A DNA stretch of 64,000 nucleotides from Planctomycetota bacterium (GTDB lineage Bacteria > Planctomycetota > UBA1135 > UBA2386), in the NCBI GenBank assembly GCA_016795295.1, contig JAEUHP010000008.1, forward strand, positions 20,389 through 84,388, read 5' to 3'. Below are positions 8,881 through 19,639 of the stretch, in pieces (positions within the stretch are counted from its first letter, which is position 1; the number at the start of each line of letters is the position of its first letter). A model generated the notes under the pieces. It was not told the DNA's origin, ran no database searches, and saw nothing but the letters and a program-made list of their open reading frames with translations. Made by a program: the position numbers and the translations under genes.

Positions 8881-8928
8881 GGCTTGGACTGCCCATGGCC
8901 TTGGACTGCCCTTGGCCTTGGACTGCCC
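8881..8928. repeat. 17-bp intergenic tandem repeat (three copies)
   Basis: TTGGACTGCCC recurs at 8884, 8901 and 8918, exactly 17 bp apart, each copy being followed by a TGGCC-type spacer. A related array with the same TGGACTGC core lies near 16711, and a single TGGACTGCC occurs in another intergenic region near 51838. Confidence 0.8.
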
Positions 8929-8934
8929 AAACGG

Positions 8935-8967
8935 CTGGTAGAAAGCGGCTTCAGCCGCTTTCACCAG
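8935..8967. other. Intergenic hairpin
   Basis: Arms 8935-8949 and 8954-8967 pair over 14 bp with a single bulged base and a TTCA loop. No T-tract follows on either strand, so it is not a canonical intrinsic terminator. It may back up the groEL1 terminator or shape the dnaJ leader region. Confidence 0.55.
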
Positions 8968-9041
8968 CCGCCCCTCGCCGCACGGCCGCATTGGCTGGCT
9001 TGCTTCGCCCATGTCGTTTCCGGCCGTGCTGCGGGACAACT

Positions 9042-9082
9042 CACGAGCTGAAGAACCGGCTCCGCCGGTTCTTCAGCTCGTG
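9042..9082 (-). terminator. Strong hairpin just after groEL1 stop codon
   Basis: A perfect 19-bp inverted repeat (9042-9060 with 9064-9082) with a 3-nt loop lies 4 nt downstream of the groEL1 stop codon. Stability and position suggest a transcription terminator or RNA-stabilising element. There is no U-tract, so termination efficiency is uncertain. Confidence 0.6.
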
Positions 9083-9096
9083 TTCTTCAGCTCGTG
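9069..9096 (-). repeat. 14-bp tandem duplication spanning the groEL1 stop codon
   Basis: TTCTTCAGCTCGTG (plus strand) occurs at 9069-9082 and again at 9083-9096. The second copy encodes the last codons and stop of groEL1; the first forms part of the hairpin arm. Confidence 0.85.
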
Positions 9097-10697
9097 CTGC
9101 CTTCGACCGCCTTGTGGTCGTCCTTCAGCGAGGTGACCATGGTGTTGGTGGTCAGCATCAGGCCGGCGATGCTCGCGGCGTTCTGCAGCGCGCTGCGCAC
9201 GACCTTGGTCGGATCGACGATGCCGGCCTTCCACATGTCGACCCATTCGCCGGTCAGCGCGTTGAAGCCTTCGTTGGCCTTGCGCGACAGCGCTTCGTCG
9301 ACCACCACCGAGCCGTCTTCGCCGGCGTTCTCGGCGATCTGGCGCATCGGCGCCTCGCAGGCGCGCTTCACGATTTCGATGCCGAACTGCTGGTCGCCCT
9401 TGCTCTTCATGGTGTCGAGCACCTTGCTGGCGCGCAGCAGGGCCACGCCGCCACCGGGCACGATGCCCTCTTCGACGGCGGCGCGGGTGGCGTTCAGCGC
9501 GTCTTCGATGCGCTGCTTCTTCTGCTTCATGTCGGCTTCGGTCATCGCGCCGGCGCGCAGGATCGCCACGCCGCCGGTCAGCTTGGCCAGACGCTCCTGC
9601 AGCTTCTCGCGGTCGTAGTCGGAAGTGGTCTTCTCGATCTGCGCCCGGATGCTGTCGGCGCGGGCCGTGATCTCGGCCTTCTTGCCGGCGCCACCGATGA
9701 TGGTGGTCGCATCCTTGCCGATGCGGAGCTTCTGCGCGGTGCCGAGGTGCTCCAGCGTGACGTTCTCCAGCTTGATGCCGAGGTCCTCGCTGATGCACTG
9801 ACCACCGGTCAGGATCGCCAGGTCCTGCAGGATCGCCTTGCGGCGGTCGCCGAAGCCCGGGGCCTTGACGGCGCAGACGTTCAGCACGCCCTTCAGGCGG
9901 TTCACCACCAGGGCCGCGAGCGCTTCGGACTCGACGTCCTCGGCGACGATCACCAGCGGCTTGCCGGCGCGGGAGACGGCTTCGAGCAGCGGGATCATCT
10001 CGCGCACGTTCGAGATCTTCTTCTCGTGCACGAGGATCAGCGCGTTCTCGTAGCTGGCCTCCATGGTCTTCGGGTCGGTGATGAAGTACGGCGAGATGTA
10101 GCCCTTGTCGAACTGCATGCCGTCGACGTGCTCCAGCTCGGTTTGGGCACCCTTGCCCTCCTCGACCGTGACCACGCCTTCCTTGCCGACCTTGAGCATC
10201 GCGTCGGCGAGCAGGTTGCCGAGCTCCTGGTCGTTGTTGGCCGAGATCGCGCCGACCTGGGCGATCTCCTCGCGGCTCTTGTTGTCGATCTTCTTGGCCA
10301 TGCCAGCGAGCTGCTCGACCACCTTGGCGACCGCCGCGTCGATGCCGGCGCGCAGGGCGTTGGGGTCGACGCCCGAGGTCAGGTAACGCTGGCCGGTGGT
10401 GACGATCGCTTCGGCGAGCACGGTGGCGGTGGTGGTGCCGTCGCCTGCCACGTCGTTGGTCTTGCTGGCGACTTCACGGACCAGCTTGGCGCCCATGTTC
10501 TCGAACGGGTCCTCGAGCTCGACCTCCTTGGCCACCGTGACGCCGTCCTTGGTCACCTGCGGACCGCCGAACGACTTCTCGATGATGACGTTCTTGCCAG
10601 CGGGGCCGAGGGTGACCTTGACCGCCTTGGCGAGCTTCTTGACGCCTTCCACGGCCTTCCGGCGGGCGACGTCGTCGTACACGATCTGCTTGCCCAT
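9087..10697 (-). CDS. groL: 60 kDa chaperonin GroEL (copy 1)
   Basis: A 536-residue chaperonin subunit that folds proteins in the cytoplasm with GroES. It starts [19 protein letters not shown]. The ATP-binding signatures are present: [22 protein letters not shown] with D51, and [11 protein letters not shown] with D86. The apical and equatorial signatures [17 protein letters not shown] and [15 protein letters not shown] are also present. The C-terminus ends in VEGSTS and lacks the Gly-Gly-Met tail of many GroELs. GGAGGG lies 8 nt before the ATG. It begins only 4 bp after groES, so the two form a groES-groEL pair. Sequence features are closer to housekeeping GroEL than those of the second copy upstream. 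Confidence 0.97.
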   Translation of the reverse strand: MGKQIVYDDVARRKAVEGVKKLAKAVKVTLGPAGKNVIIEKSFGGPQVTKDGVTVAKEVELEDPFENMGAKLVREVASKTNDVAGDGTTTATVLAEAIVTTGQRYLTSGVDPNALRAGIDAAVAKVVEQLAGMAKKIDNKSREEIAQVGAISANNDQELGNLLADAMLKVGKEGVVTVEEGKGAQTELEHVDGMQFDKGYISPYFITDPKTMEASYENALILVHEKKISNVREMIPLLEAVSRAGKPLVIVAEDVESEALAALVVNRLKGVLNVCAVKAPGFGDRRKAILQDLAILTGGQCISEDLGIKLENVTLEHLGTAQKLRIGKDATTIIGGAGKKAEITARADSIRAQIEKTTSDYDREKLQERLAKLTGGVAILRAGAMTEADMKQKKQRIEDALNATRAAVEEGIVPGGGVALLRASKVLDTMKSKGDQQFGIEIVKRACEAPMRQIAENAGEDGSVVVDEALSRKANEGFNALTGEWVDMWKAGIVDPTKVVRSALQNAASIAGLMLTTNTMVTSLKDDHKAVEGSTS

Positions 10698-10701
10698 CGG
10701 T

Positions 10702-10995
10702 TCAGCCCTCCACCTTGGCCAGGATCTCGCTCTCGCGCAGGATCTTGTAGTCCTCGCCGTCGACCTTCACGTCGCTGCCGGCGTACTTGCCGAACAGCAC
10801 GATGTCGCCCTTGGCGAGATCGATCTTGAGGCGCGCACCGTCCTTGCCGAGCTTGCCGGCACCGACGGCGGTGACCTTGCCGCGCTGGGGCTTTTCCTTG
10901 GCCGTGTCGGGCAACAGGATGCCGCCGGCGGTCTTCTCTTCGGCGTCGAGCACCTTCAGCACGACGCGATCGTCCAGGGGTCGCAGGGAAGCCAT
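10702..10995 (-). CDS. groS: 10 kDa co-chaperonin GroES
   Basis: A 97-residue co-chaperonin that caps the GroEL ring. It shows the usual N-terminal strand ([13 protein letters not shown]), the mobile loop ([21 protein letters not shown]) and the conserved [21 protein letters not shown] near the C-terminus. TTGGAG lies 8 nt before the ATG. It is 4 bp from groEL1 and 56 bp downstream of groEL2. All three genes may be transcribed together from the groEL2 side. No CIRCE operator (TTAGCACTC inverted repeat) is seen upstream. Confidence 0.97.
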   Translation of the reverse strand: MASLRPLDDRVVLKVLDAEEKTAGGILLPDTAKEKPQRGKVTAVGAGKLGKDGARLKIDLAKGDIVLFGKYAGSDVKVDGEDYKILRESEILAKVEG

Positions 10996-11051
10996 GTGTC
11001 TACTCCAATCGAATGTGGGTTGTGGGAATGCGTGGGGGAATGCCTACGGGC

Positions 11052-12665
<1,614 letters not shown>

Positions 12666-12714
12666 CACAACCTCGGGGGGGAATCTGGATACGTTCGTAG
12701 TGGTGGCTGCCGAG

Positions 12715-12767
12715 CCTTGCTTCGCGGCGAAGCGAGGAGCGGCGTAGCAGCAACCGGTCGCAACCGG
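12715..12767. promoter_or_regulatory. Palindrome and phased direct repeats between groEL2 and the NPCBM gene
   Basis: In the 186-bp divergent region, 12715-12737 is a 23-bp imperfect palindrome (CCTTGCTTCGC, one base, GCGAAGCGAGG). Two GCAACCGG copies follow at 12750-12757 and 12760-12767, one helical turn apart. This is a possible operator for the chaperone block in place of CIRCE. It is inference from symmetry only. Confidence 0.35.
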
Positions 12768-12851
12768 CTGCTCGGGCCGCGCGCAGAGCAAACCCGGTGC
12801 CGAGCCGCGGGCGGTCGTGGCAGAGGCCGGAGTGGAAGTTCGTAAGGCATC

Positions 12852-14231
12852 ATGAATAAAACTCTTAGGATTTCCTCCGCGGTCGCGGGCGCGGGCTCCG
12901 GCGCGACCGCCGAGTGCCAGAATGGCAGGGTTGGTGGGGAGGCGCCCGGTGTGCTGTGCCATTCTGGCATCGCCAAGCGCCTGCGCTCGGCCCGGTTTCT
13001 GGGGACGCACCTGCGGACGAACTGCCTCCTGGTGTTCGCGTGCTTGCTGGTGGGCGCACCGGCCCAGGCGCCAACCTTCGAGGTGGTGTTGCGCAGCGGG
13101 GAAGTGCTGCGCGCCACCGCGCCGGTCGGCAGCGCGCCGGTTTCCGGGGACTGGCCCGGGCCACTCGCGGTGGCCACGGCCGAAGGGGTGCGCCGGGTGG
13201 CCAGCGCCGAGGTGCTGGCGCTGCTGGGCTGCCCTGGGGCCGCGCTGGAGTTGCCGGTCGTCACTCTGGCCGGCGGCGAGCAGCTCTGTGGCAGTCTGGT
13301 CGGCGGCGATGCCCAGGGCGAACGCTTCACCGTGCACAGTCCAGCCCTGGGCCCGCAGTCGTTCCCGGTCGATCGTCTCGCGGCCCTGGCCGGGCCCGGT
13401 CCCGACCGCGATCGGGTGGCGGCCTTGGTCCTGCCGCGTGGCGTCGACGAAGCCCTGGTGCGCCGCGTGCCGCTCGGCTTCGACTGGCTGTCCGGTACGC
13501 TGCATCGTTTTGGCAGCGAGGGCATTCGGTTCCAGACCAAGGGCGAAGACTCGCCGCGCTGGTTCGCAGTCGCCGACGTGCTCGGCCTGCGTCTCGGGGC
13601 GGCCGCAGCGCGCGCCACCCCGCCCGCAGCTTGGTTGTGCACGCGCACGGGGGATCGGCTCGGGGTGCAGGTCGAGGCCTTCGATGCGCGCGGCTTGCGT
13701 TGCCGCTTGGAGACCGACGAGCAGGTGTTGGTGCACACGGGCGACGTGGCGAGTGTGGTGTTTCTCGGTGCGCACACCTTCGCCTCGGATCTGCAACCCA
13801 GCGAAGTGGCCGAGAGTGGCCACGACGGCGACGTGTTGTGGCCGTGGCGCCGCGACCAGGCCGCGACCGGCGGTTGGCTGGTGGCGGCCGGCCGCACCTA
13901 CGCCAAAGGCCTGGGCGTGCACAGCCGGAGCCGTCTCGTGTTCCGTGCGCCGGCGGGCAGCGCCGCGTTCTGGACCCGCGTGGCCTTCGACGACAGTGCC
14001 GCGGCCCTCCCGGTGCAGGGCCGGGTCGACGTGCGGATCAGTGTCGACGGCAAGCTGCGCTTCGAACACCGCGACTTGCAGGTCGGCCGCGCGTTGCTCG
14101 ATCCCGGCCTGCTGCCGGTGACCCCAGGAGCCACCGTGGCCCTCGAAGTCGAATGCGGCAAAGGCCGCGACTTGGGCGATCGGATCGATTGGTTGCTGCC
14201 GGTGTTCCTGCCGGCCGCGGAGTCGCGGTGA
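12852..14231 (+). CDS. Secreted NPCBM-domain protein
   Basis: A 459-residue protein with a hydrophobic signal segment at about 56-73 ([18 protein letters not shown]). The C-terminal third (about 305-455) resembles an NPCBM carbohydrate-binding module of GH98 type. It contains [20 protein letters not shown], then [17 protein letters not shown] and [16 protein letters not shown]. The middle part has repeated [24 protein letters not shown] strands seen in planctomycete proteins of this kind. ATG at 12852 has TAAGG upstream, but it leaves a 55-residue leader before the signal segment. GTG at 12951 is an alternative start that would place two palindromes in the 5' region. Its stop overlaps the next start (GTGA), so it is coupled to the VWA gene. 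Sugar binding is known for the family; the ligand is unknown. Confidence 0.75.
   Translation: MNKTLRISSAVAGAGSGATAECQNGRVGGEAPGVLCHSGIAKRLRSARFLGTHLRTNCLLVFACLLVGAPAQAPTFEVVLRSGEVLRATAPVGSAPVSGDWPGPLAVATAEGVRRVASAEVLALLGCPGAALELPVVTLAGGEQLCGSLVGGDAQGERFTVHSPALGPQSFPVDRLAALAGPGPDRDRVAALVLPRGVDEALVRRVPLGFDWLSGTLHRFGSEGIRFQTKGEDSPRWFAVADVLGLRLGAAAARATPPAAWLCTRTGDRLGVQVEAFDARGLRCRLETDEQVLVHTGDVASVVFLGAHTFASDLQPSEVAESGHDGDVLWPWRRDQAATGGWLVAAGRTYAKGLGVHSRSRLVFRAPAGSAAFWTRVAFDDSAAALPVQGRVDVRISVDGKLRFEHRDLQVGRALLDPGLLPVTPGATVALEVECGKGRDLGDRIDWLLPVFLPAAESR
12915..12969. promoter_or_regulatory. Paired TGCCA-N3-TGGCA palindromes
   Basis: TGCCAGAATGGCA (12915-12927) and TGCCATTCTGGCA (12957-12969) are inverted copies of each other, and each is itself a short palindrome. 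They sit at the 5' end of the NPCBM gene, inside it if translation starts at 12852 and mainly before it if translation starts at 12951. A dimeric regulator site or an mRNA hairpin is possible. Confidence 0.35.
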
Positions 14232-16606
14232 GCGAAACGCTGGCACTGACGGGGCTCGGCGTGGGGCTCGCGGGCCTCGGCGCATGGTGCCGCGGCGGCG
14301 GCGGGGCGGTGCGCTGGCTCGCGTTCGCTGTGGCGCTCGCGACCGCCGTGGTGGGGCTGTGGCGTTCGGCGCCGCAGTTCGTGCCCGAGGCGCGGCCGCC
14401 GGCCGTGGTGGTACTCGGCAGTGCAGCTCCGGCAGGTGCTGCAACCAGCCACGATCCCGCTGCGTTGCTGCTGCGCGCTGCAGCCGGGGTCGGGCCGCGC
14501 AGCGAGGCCGTGGTGGTGCAGCTCGCCGGTGCCGGTCCAGGCGCCTGGCCGCGAGGGCCGTTCGGTGCCGCCGCCGAGTTGCGGGCGGAACCGCTGCCGT
14601 GGGCACCCGACCAGCTCACTGCCACCTTGGTGCGCCAGCCTTGGGCTGGCCGGCCCAACGAATTGTTGCTGCACCTGCCCGTGGCCGGCCCCTGGTCCGT
14701 GCACGTGCGCCTCGAACTGGCCGGCAGCGTGCTGCACGACGCCGCCGTGGCCCTGGCCGAACCGCGCCGGGCCGTGCCGTTCCTCACGGCCGCGCCGGGA
14801 ACTCTGCTGGTGACCCTCACCGTGGCGCTGCCGCAAGGCGAACTGGTGCGGCAGGGCCGCATCGAGGTGCTGCCACCGCCGGCGCTCCTGGTCGCCGAGC
14901 CCTCCGGGCACTGCGCGGCCGCGCTCGCGGCGCAGGGGTTCGCCGTGCGGTCGGTGCCACTCGACGGCCCGAACGCGCCGAGTGCCGCGGAACTCGCCGC
15001 GGCACCGGCCTTGGTGTTGGGGACGGCGGTGCCCGAGCCGTTCGCGGCCACCCTGTCGGCGGCGGTGGCGGACGGACTCGGCCTGTTCGCACTGGCGCCC
15101 AGCTTCGGGGCTCCCGGCTCGGCGGTGCGCGCCCTGCTGCCCCTGCTGCCGGCACCGCCGAACGGAACGGGACCGGGATCCGGTTCCGGACCGGGTGCCA
15201 ACGCGCCGGCGGAGCCTCCGCCACCCCCCGTGCCTCCGCCCAGTTCGCCCCCGCCCCCGCCACCGTCCGACACGCCGCCGGACCCCGCCGCAGCCGGGCC
15301 GGTGGCCAAGGAGCCGATCGACGTCGACAAACACGCGATTGCGCTGGTGCTGGTGGTCGACCGCTCGGGCAGCATGGGCCAGGAGGTGGTCTCCGGGCGC
15401 AGCAAGATGAGCTATGCGAAGACCAGTGCCTGGCAGACCAGCCAGGCGCTGCTCGCCGACGACGCGGTGGCCGTGGTCACGTTCGGCAACAAGGGCGCGG
15501 GCCGGGTCGAGTTGCCGCTGACGTCGGCCCAGGACCAGCAGGCGATCCGCGCCGGCATCGAACGGCTCGGGCATGCGCGGGAGTTGACCTACTTGCTGAG
15601 CGGCCTGCAGGTGGCGCGCCAGCAGTTCGCCCAGAGCCGCGCCGCCGTCCAGCACGTGGTGGTGATCACCGACGGGGAGTTCGATCTCGACGAGCGGTTC
15701 GGCCTGCAGCGCGAGATCCGCCAGATGCGCCAGAGTGGCATCACCGTGTCGATCCTGTCGATCGTGCCGGCCGGCAGTGCCGACGAGTACCAGGGCATCG
15801 CCGCGGAGCTGGCCCGGCTCGGCGGCGGGCAGTTCCTGGCCGAGAGCGATGCAAGCCGAGTGCCGGTGTTCGTCAGCGCCGAAGTGACTCGCGCGCTGCA
15901 GCGGGTCGGCCGGCAGCCGCGCAGCGGCGCAGGCGGCGGGGCGCCCGAGCCATCCGCTGCACCGGAGGCGCCGCGCGACGGGCCGAAGCCCGAGCCGCCG
16001 GTCGACCCGCCAGCGCCGCCGCCCCCCGCCGTGCCGCCCCCCGCCCAGCCGCCGCAGCTGGTGCCCGTGCGCGCCATCGCCGACACGCCGCTGCTCGAGC
16101 CGGAACCTGCCGAATGGCCACCGCTCGGCGGTGCCGTGCCGGGGCGCGCGCCGCTCGATGCGCGGGTGCTGCTGGTCGCCGGCGCAGAGGGCTGGCCATT
16201 GCTCGCGTTCGGGCACCGCGGGCTCGGTCGGGTGGGGGCGTTCGCTGCGGACCTCGCGGGTGGCGACGGCCAGGCGTTCCGGCAGGAGGACCGGTTCCCG
16301 GCGCGCCTGGCCAAGTGGCTGCAGCATGTGCAGCGCGCCGATCCGCCGGCCACGGCGGAACTGCAACTCACGACCACGCTGCTGCCGGCGGCGCCGACGC
16401 CGGCCGCGGTGCTGGCGTGCGCTGCGCTGGCTGGGCAAGCGCCGAGCCTTCCGGGTGGGGGTGGGGAGGTGGGGGCTGCGCCACGGCCGGATTGGCGGCG
16501 CGCCGACGGTGGCGTGCCGGAGTGGGCGCCGCTGGTGGCGCTGGCGGCCATGCTGGTGCTCGCGGCCGGTGAATGGTGGGCGCGCCGACGGCTGCTGCTC
16601 GGCTGA
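14228..16606 (+). CDS. Membrane-anchored von Willebrand factor A domain protein
   Basis: A 792-residue protein starting with GTG inside the stop codon of the NPCBM gene. Two membrane segments lie at the N-terminus (about 3-18 and 28-44) and one at the C-terminus (about 763-780). The VWA domain begins at about 370; its MIDAS motif DRSGSMG gives D378, S380 and S382. [10 protein letters not shown] lies later in the domain. Pro/Gly-rich linkers flank the VWA domain (about 308-355 and 560-630). A late segment (about 655-690, [19 protein letters not shown]) matches the end of the GATase-like fold seen in planctomycete proteins of this architecture. The VWA domain probably binds a protein ligand through a divalent metal. 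The coupling suggests action with the NPCBM protein at the cell surface. Confidence 0.85.
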   Translation: MSETLALTGLGVGLAGLGAWCRGGGGAVRWLAFAVALATAVVGLWRSAPQFVPEARPPAVVVLGSAAPAGAATSHDPAALLLRAAAGVGPRSEAVVVQLAGAGPGAWPRGPFGAAAELRAEPLPWAPDQLTATLVRQPWAGRPNELLLHLPVAGPWSVHVRLELAGSVLHDAAVALAEPRRAVPFLTAAPGTLLVTLTVALPQGELVRQGRIEVLPPPALLVAEPSGHCAAALAAQGFAVRSVPLDGPNAPSAAELAAAPALVLGTAVPEPFAATLSAAVADGLGLFALAPSFGAPGSAVRALLPLLPAPPNGTGPGSGSGPGANAPAEPPPPPVPPPSSPPPPPPSDTPPDPAAAGPVAKEPIDVDKHAIALVLVVDRSGSMGQEVVSGRSKMSYAKTSAWQTSQALLADDAVAVVTFGNKGAGRVELPLTSAQDQQAIRAGIERLGHARELTYLLSGLQVARQQFAQSRAAVQHVVVITDGEFDLDERFGLQREIRQMRQSGITVSILSIVPAGSADEYQGIAAELARLGGGQFLAESDASRVPVFVSAEVTRALQRVGRQPRSGAGGGAPEPSAAPEAPRDGPKPEPPVDPPAPPPPAVPPPAQPPQLVPVRAIADTPLLEPEPAEWPPLGGAVPGRAPLDARVLLVAGAEGWPLLAFGHRGLGRVGAFAADLAGGDGQAFRQEDRFPARLAKWLQHVQRADPPATAELQLTTTLLPAAPTPAAVLACAALAGQAPSLPGGGGEVGAAPRPDWRRADGGVPEWAPLVALAAMLVLAAGEWWARRRLLLG

Positions 16607-16618
16607 GCTGGCCAGATC

Positions 16619-16668
16619 GGCAGCCACACCGGCCCTGCAGCCACACTTGGGCCCTGCAGCCACACTTG
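16619..16668. repeat. 19-bp intergenic tandem repeat
   Basis: Two perfect 19-bp copies of GGCCCTGCAGCCACACTTG (16631-16649 and 16650-16668) are preceded by a partial copy. They lie just after the VWA gene stop. Confidence 0.8.
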
Positions 16669-16704
16669 CCGGGGCGTTTCTGCGCACCGGCCCCCGGTGG
16701 CTAG

Positions 16705-16748
16705 GTCTTCTGGACTGCTCGTCTTCTGGACTGCCTCGTCTCCTGGAC
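16705..16748. repeat. 16-17-bp array with TGGACTGC core
   Basis: TGGACTGC-like cores start at 16711, 16727 and 16744, separated by TCGTCTTC-type spacers. The array abuts the 3' end of the tRNA gene. Its core matches the array near dnaJ (8881-8928). Confidence 0.7.
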
Positions 16749-16825
16749 TGGTACGCCCGACAGGAGTCGAACCTGTGACCCCCGCTTTAGGAAAGCGGTG
16801 CTCTATCCAACTGAGCTACGGGCGC
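16749..16825 (-). tRNA. tRNA-Arg (anticodon CCT)
   Basis: A complete cloverleaf can be folded on the minus strand. The acceptor arm is GCGCCCG with CGGGCGT (a G-U pair at position 1-72). The D-arm is AGCTCAGTTGGATAGAGC. The anticodon stem CCGCT/AGCGG carries loop TTCCTAA with anticodon CCT. The T-arm is ACAGGTTCGACTCCTGT. The CCA end is encoded (16749-16751 on the plus strand as TGG). It decodes AGG. Confidence 0.96.
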
Positions 16826-16835
16826 GTGGCTCCGT

Positions 16836-16864
16836 AGCCTAACCACGGCGCAGCCTCGCACCAA
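16836..16864 (-). promoter_or_regulatory. Predicted sigma-70 promoter of tRNA-Arg
   Basis: On the minus strand TTGGTG (16859-16864), a 17-nt spacer and TAGGCT (16836-16841) lie 10 nt before the tRNA 5' end. The spacing is canonical. The -10 box matches the TANNNT boxes seen ahead of several genes here. Confidence 0.55.
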
Positions 16865-16939
16865 GTGACAGAATGGCGCCGCCAACGGCCACCTGCGGCC
16901 GCTCGGTCCCGTCCTCCATTCCCTCGCGCGCTCCGCTCC

Positions 16940-18766
16940 ATGTTGCAACGCATCCTCTCGCCGGTCTCTCCATCCCTCTTGGTTCTGGCCATGGTCGGTG
17001 CCGGCCTCGGTGCCCAGGATCCGCCCACGGCCGAGGTGGCGGGCAAGGCTCAGGCAGCCGCTGCGCCGGCCGCCGTGCGGGTCCCGTTCGTCAAGCCCGA
17101 CGGGGTCTACGCCGACCTCGCCGAGATGGGCTTCGATCCGATGCGCCTCTTGACCGGCGGCAACAGTGCGCCGCCGAAGCCGTTCTACCCGCTGCTCGAG
17201 ACCCTGGAGTCGCTGGCCAAAGTGCCGGAGCCCCAGGTCCTGCTCGACCTGTCCGGCACGGTTGGCCTCAACCTGCCGCAGTTGCGCGAGGTCGAGCGGG
17301 CCCTCAGCGCCGTGCGTGCGGCTGGCAAGCAGATCGTCTGCTACCTGGAGAACGGCACGCCGACCAGCTACCAGCTCGCCGCGCTCTGCGACACCATCCT
17401 GCTGGCCGACATGGGCGGTCTCGACCTGCGCTCGCCGGCGATGACGGTGACGCACCTGAAGGACGCACTCGACTTGGTCGGTGTGCAGGCGGAAGTGACC
17501 CGGGTCGGCGCCTTCAAGGGCGCGGTCGAACCCTACCTGCTGCCCGAGATGTCCCAGCACCTGCGGCAGCACTACCAGGCGATGCTCGCCAGCATGAACG
17601 AGGACCTGGTGCGCCGCATCGCCAGTGGCCGCAAGCTGGCGCCGAGCCGCGTGCGGGAACTGCAGGGGCAGCGGCTGGTGCTGGCCAAGGAGGCGTTGGC
17701 CGCCGGCCTGGTCGATGCGCTGGTGCCGTGGACCGGGGCCAAGCGCGCCCTCGCCGTGTTCCGCGGTGGCGACGGCTTCGAACTGCACGACCAGGCGCCG
17801 AAGAAGAAGGCGCAGAACCGCGACCTGATGTCGCTGTTCACCAACCTGCTCAAGGCCAAGAAGGAAGAGGCGATCGAGGATCCGGTGCTGGTGGTCTTGC
17901 ACCTGGCTGGCGAGATCGTGGACGGCGATCAGCCGAACGCCGGCAGCATGGTCAGTGGGCCCTCGTGCAAACTGATCGACGAACTCGCCGCCAACCAGCA
18001 CGTGAAGGGCGTGGTGGTGCGCATCAACTCGCCAGGTGGCTCGGCGACCGCCAGTGAAGCGATCCGCCAGGCGCTGCTGCGGCTCGCCGCGGTGAAGCCG
18101 GTGGCGTTCTCGATGGGCGAACTCGCCGCGTCGGGTGGCTACTGGATCACCGCGATCGGCCGGCCGATCTTCGCCGAGGCGACCACCCTGACCGGCTCGA
18201 TCGGCGTGTTCGGCATGCGTTTTCAGACCGGCGCCCTGATGCGGCGTCTCGGCGTGCGCAGTGAAGTGGTGGCCCTCGACGACGGCCCGTTGTTCGACCA
18301 GAGCGACCGGCCGTGGTCCGACGAGGCCCGCGCCCGCATGCAGACGATGGTCGACGACGTCTACGCGCGGTTCCTCGCGCAGGTGGCGAGTTCGCGCGGC
18401 ACCACGGTGGCGGCGATCGACGCGGTGGCGGGTGGGCGGGTGTGGTCTGGGGCCCAGGCGAAGGAGCGCGGGCTGGTCGACCATCTGGGCGGTGTCGGCG
18501 ATGCGGTGGCCTTCCTGCGCCGCGAAGCACAGTTGGGTGCCGAGGTCGAACTGGAGCACCGGCCGGAGCCGAAGAACTTCGCCGATTCGCTGTTCAGTTC
18601 GATGTTCGAGAGCCGGGTGCGGGCGCTCGGCGCCACCGAGGCCCTGCGCCTCCTGTGCGCCGAGGCGCCGTGCGGCGAGGTGTTCGCGGTGCTGCAGCAG
18701 GCATTGGCCGACGACGGTCGGCCGCGCCTCTACGCGCAGCTGCCGATGGGGCTGCGGGTGCGCTGA
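16940..18766 (+). CDS. sppA: Signal peptide peptidase SppA-type serine protease
   Basis: A 608-residue protein with two tandem ClpP/crotonase-like S49 domains, as in long-form SppA. The N-terminal half holds the general-base lysine in RVGAFKGAVEPY (K193). The C-terminal half holds the nucleophile in MGELAASGGYW (S398), preceded by VRINSPGGSATASEAI. Together they make the Ser-Lys dyad of SppA. A hydrophobic leader at about 8-25 anchors or exports it. It is expected to degrade signal peptides or other membrane-released peptides. ATG at 16940 is preferred because it places the hydrophobic segment at the N-terminus; an ATG at 16865 would add 25 Arg/Pro-rich residues. It stands alone, facing the uridine kinase gene convergently with a 10-bp gap. 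Confidence 0.9.
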   Translation: MLQRILSPVSPSLLVLAMVGAGLGAQDPPTAEVAGKAQAAAAPAAVRVPFVKPDGVYADLAEMGFDPMRLLTGGNSAPPKPFYPLLETLESLAKVPEPQVLLDLSGTVGLNLPQLREVERALSAVRAAGKQIVCYLENGTPTSYQLAALCDTILLADMGGLDLRSPAMTVTHLKDALDLVGVQAEVTRVGAFKGAVEPYLLPEMSQHLRQHYQAMLASMNEDLVRRIASGRKLAPSRVRELQGQRLVLAKEALAAGLVDALVPWTGAKRALAVFRGGDGFELHDQAPKKKAQNRDLMSLFTNLLKAKKEEAIEDPVLVVLHLAGEIVDGDQPNAGSMVSGPSCKLIDELAANQHVKGVVVRINSPGGSATASEAIRQALLRLAAVKPVAFSMGELAASGGYWITAIGRPIFAEATTLTGSIGVFGMRFQTGALMRRLGVRSEVVALDDGPLFDQSDRPWSDEARARMQTMVDDVYARFLAQVASSRGTTVAAIDAVAGGRVWSGAQAKERGLVDHLGGVGDAVAFLRREAQLGAEVELEHRPEPKNFADSLFSSMFESRVRALGATEALRLLCAEAPCGEVFAVLQQALADDGRPRLYAQLPMGLRVR

Positions 18767-18776
18767 GGCACGGCGG

Positions 18777-19403
18777 TCAGCGTTCGAGCCGACCGCGCAG
18801 CACCGCCACCACGGTGGCGGCCCATTCGTGTGGTTCGTGCTGCCAGCCCAGCACCAGGTCGGCGGTGGCGCGGGCCGGCTCGACGAACTGCTCGTGCATG
18901 GGGCGCACCGTGGTCAAGTATTGCTCGAACACCGAGTCGACGGTGCGGCCGCGTTCGACGATGTCGCGGCGCACGCGGCGCAGGGCGCGCACGTCGGCGG
19001 GGGTGTCGACGTAGACGCGCAGGTCGAAGGCCGAACGCAGCTCCGGCGCGGCCAGCAGCAGAATGCCCTCGCAGAGCACGATCGGCCGTGGTTCGACGCG
19101 GGTGCTGGTCGCTTTGCGCGTGTGGCTGGTGAAGTCGTAGTCCGGACGCTGCACCGCGCGGCCGGCGCGTAGCTCGGCGAGATGGTGGGCCAGCAGATCG
19201 CTCTCCAGGCTGTCCGGGTGGTCGAAGTTGGTCGCCGCGCGTTGCGCCAGCGGCAAATGGGCCAGATCCCGGTAGTAGGAATCGTGGTCGAGCACTGCAC
19301 AGCGAGTCGCGCCGAGCTGGCCGAGCAGGGCGCGCGTCAGGGATGTTTTGCCGCTGCCGGAGCCGCCGGCGAGCGCGACCGTGAACGGCGGGTGGGGCTG
19401 CAT
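18777..19403 (-). CDS. udk: Uridine kinase
   Basis: A 208-residue P-loop kinase. Walker A is LAGGSGSGKTS at residues 11-21. LDHDSYYRDL matches the uridine kinase substrate-binding motif, followed by FDHPDS and the YDFTSHTRK motif. IVLCEGILLL is the Walker B region, and RRVRRDIVERGRT is the arginine-rich lid. It phosphorylates uridine and cytidine to the monophosphates in pyrimidine salvage. ATG at 19403 starts directly before the first beta strand. A TACGCT box lies 12 nt upstream (19416-19421). Convergent with sppA. Confidence 0.92.
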   Translation of the reverse strand: MQPHPPFTVALAGGSGSGKTSLTRALLGQLGATRCAVLDHDSYYRDLAHLPLAQRAATNFDHPDSLESDLLAHHLAELRAGRAVQRPDYDFTSHTRKATSTRVEPRPIVLCEGILLLAAPELRSAFDLRVYVDTPADVRALRRVRRDIVERGRTVDSVFEQYLTTVRPMHEQFVEPARATADLVLGWQHEPHEWAATVVAVLRGRLER

Positions 19404-19639
19404 GGGGAGACGGGCAGCGTAGCCGGAGCCCGGGCCGCGCGGCCCGTTGGATTTTGCCGGACGGTGCCCCCCCAGGCTGCGCGTCCTGGCCGCGCTGCCC
19501 TGGCCGCCTCCGGGCACCTGGACTCTTGCTGGCGATCCGCAACTCGCCCACTACGGGGCTTGCGGCCAGCCCACTCCAGGTCTTAGCTTCGCCCTCGACG
19601 TCGGCTTTCGACCCGCCGCCGCACCCAGGCTTCGCACCG

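Larger units (their letters stand above)
8777..9086. other. Non-coding gap between dnaJ and groEL1
   Basis: This 310-bp gap contains no credible gene. From right to left it holds the groEL1 stop-codon duplication and a perfect 19-bp hairpin, a second hairpin at 8935-8967, a 17-bp tandem repeat at 8881-8928, and the presumed dnaJ promoter next to 8786. Confidence 0.7.
16607..16939. other. Gap between VWA gene and sppA
   Basis: The 333-bp interval holds no protein gene. It contains the 19-bp and 16-17-bp repeat arrays, tRNA-Arg on the minus strand and its promoter. The upstream region of sppA (16865-16939) shows no clear ribosome-binding site. Confidence 0.6.

Noticed and set aside
8881..8967. 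CRISPR-like array near dnaJ
   Set aside because: Units are 17 bp and contiguous with no unique spacers, and no cas gene is present.
10996..11051. CIRCE operator upstream of groES
   Set aside because: No TTAGCACTC inverted repeat in this gap or upstream of groEL2.
12666..14606. N-terminal extension of groEL2
   Set aside because: The frame is open upstream of 12665 but runs antisense through the NPCBM gene; the GroEL start is fixed by alignment and a GAGG site.
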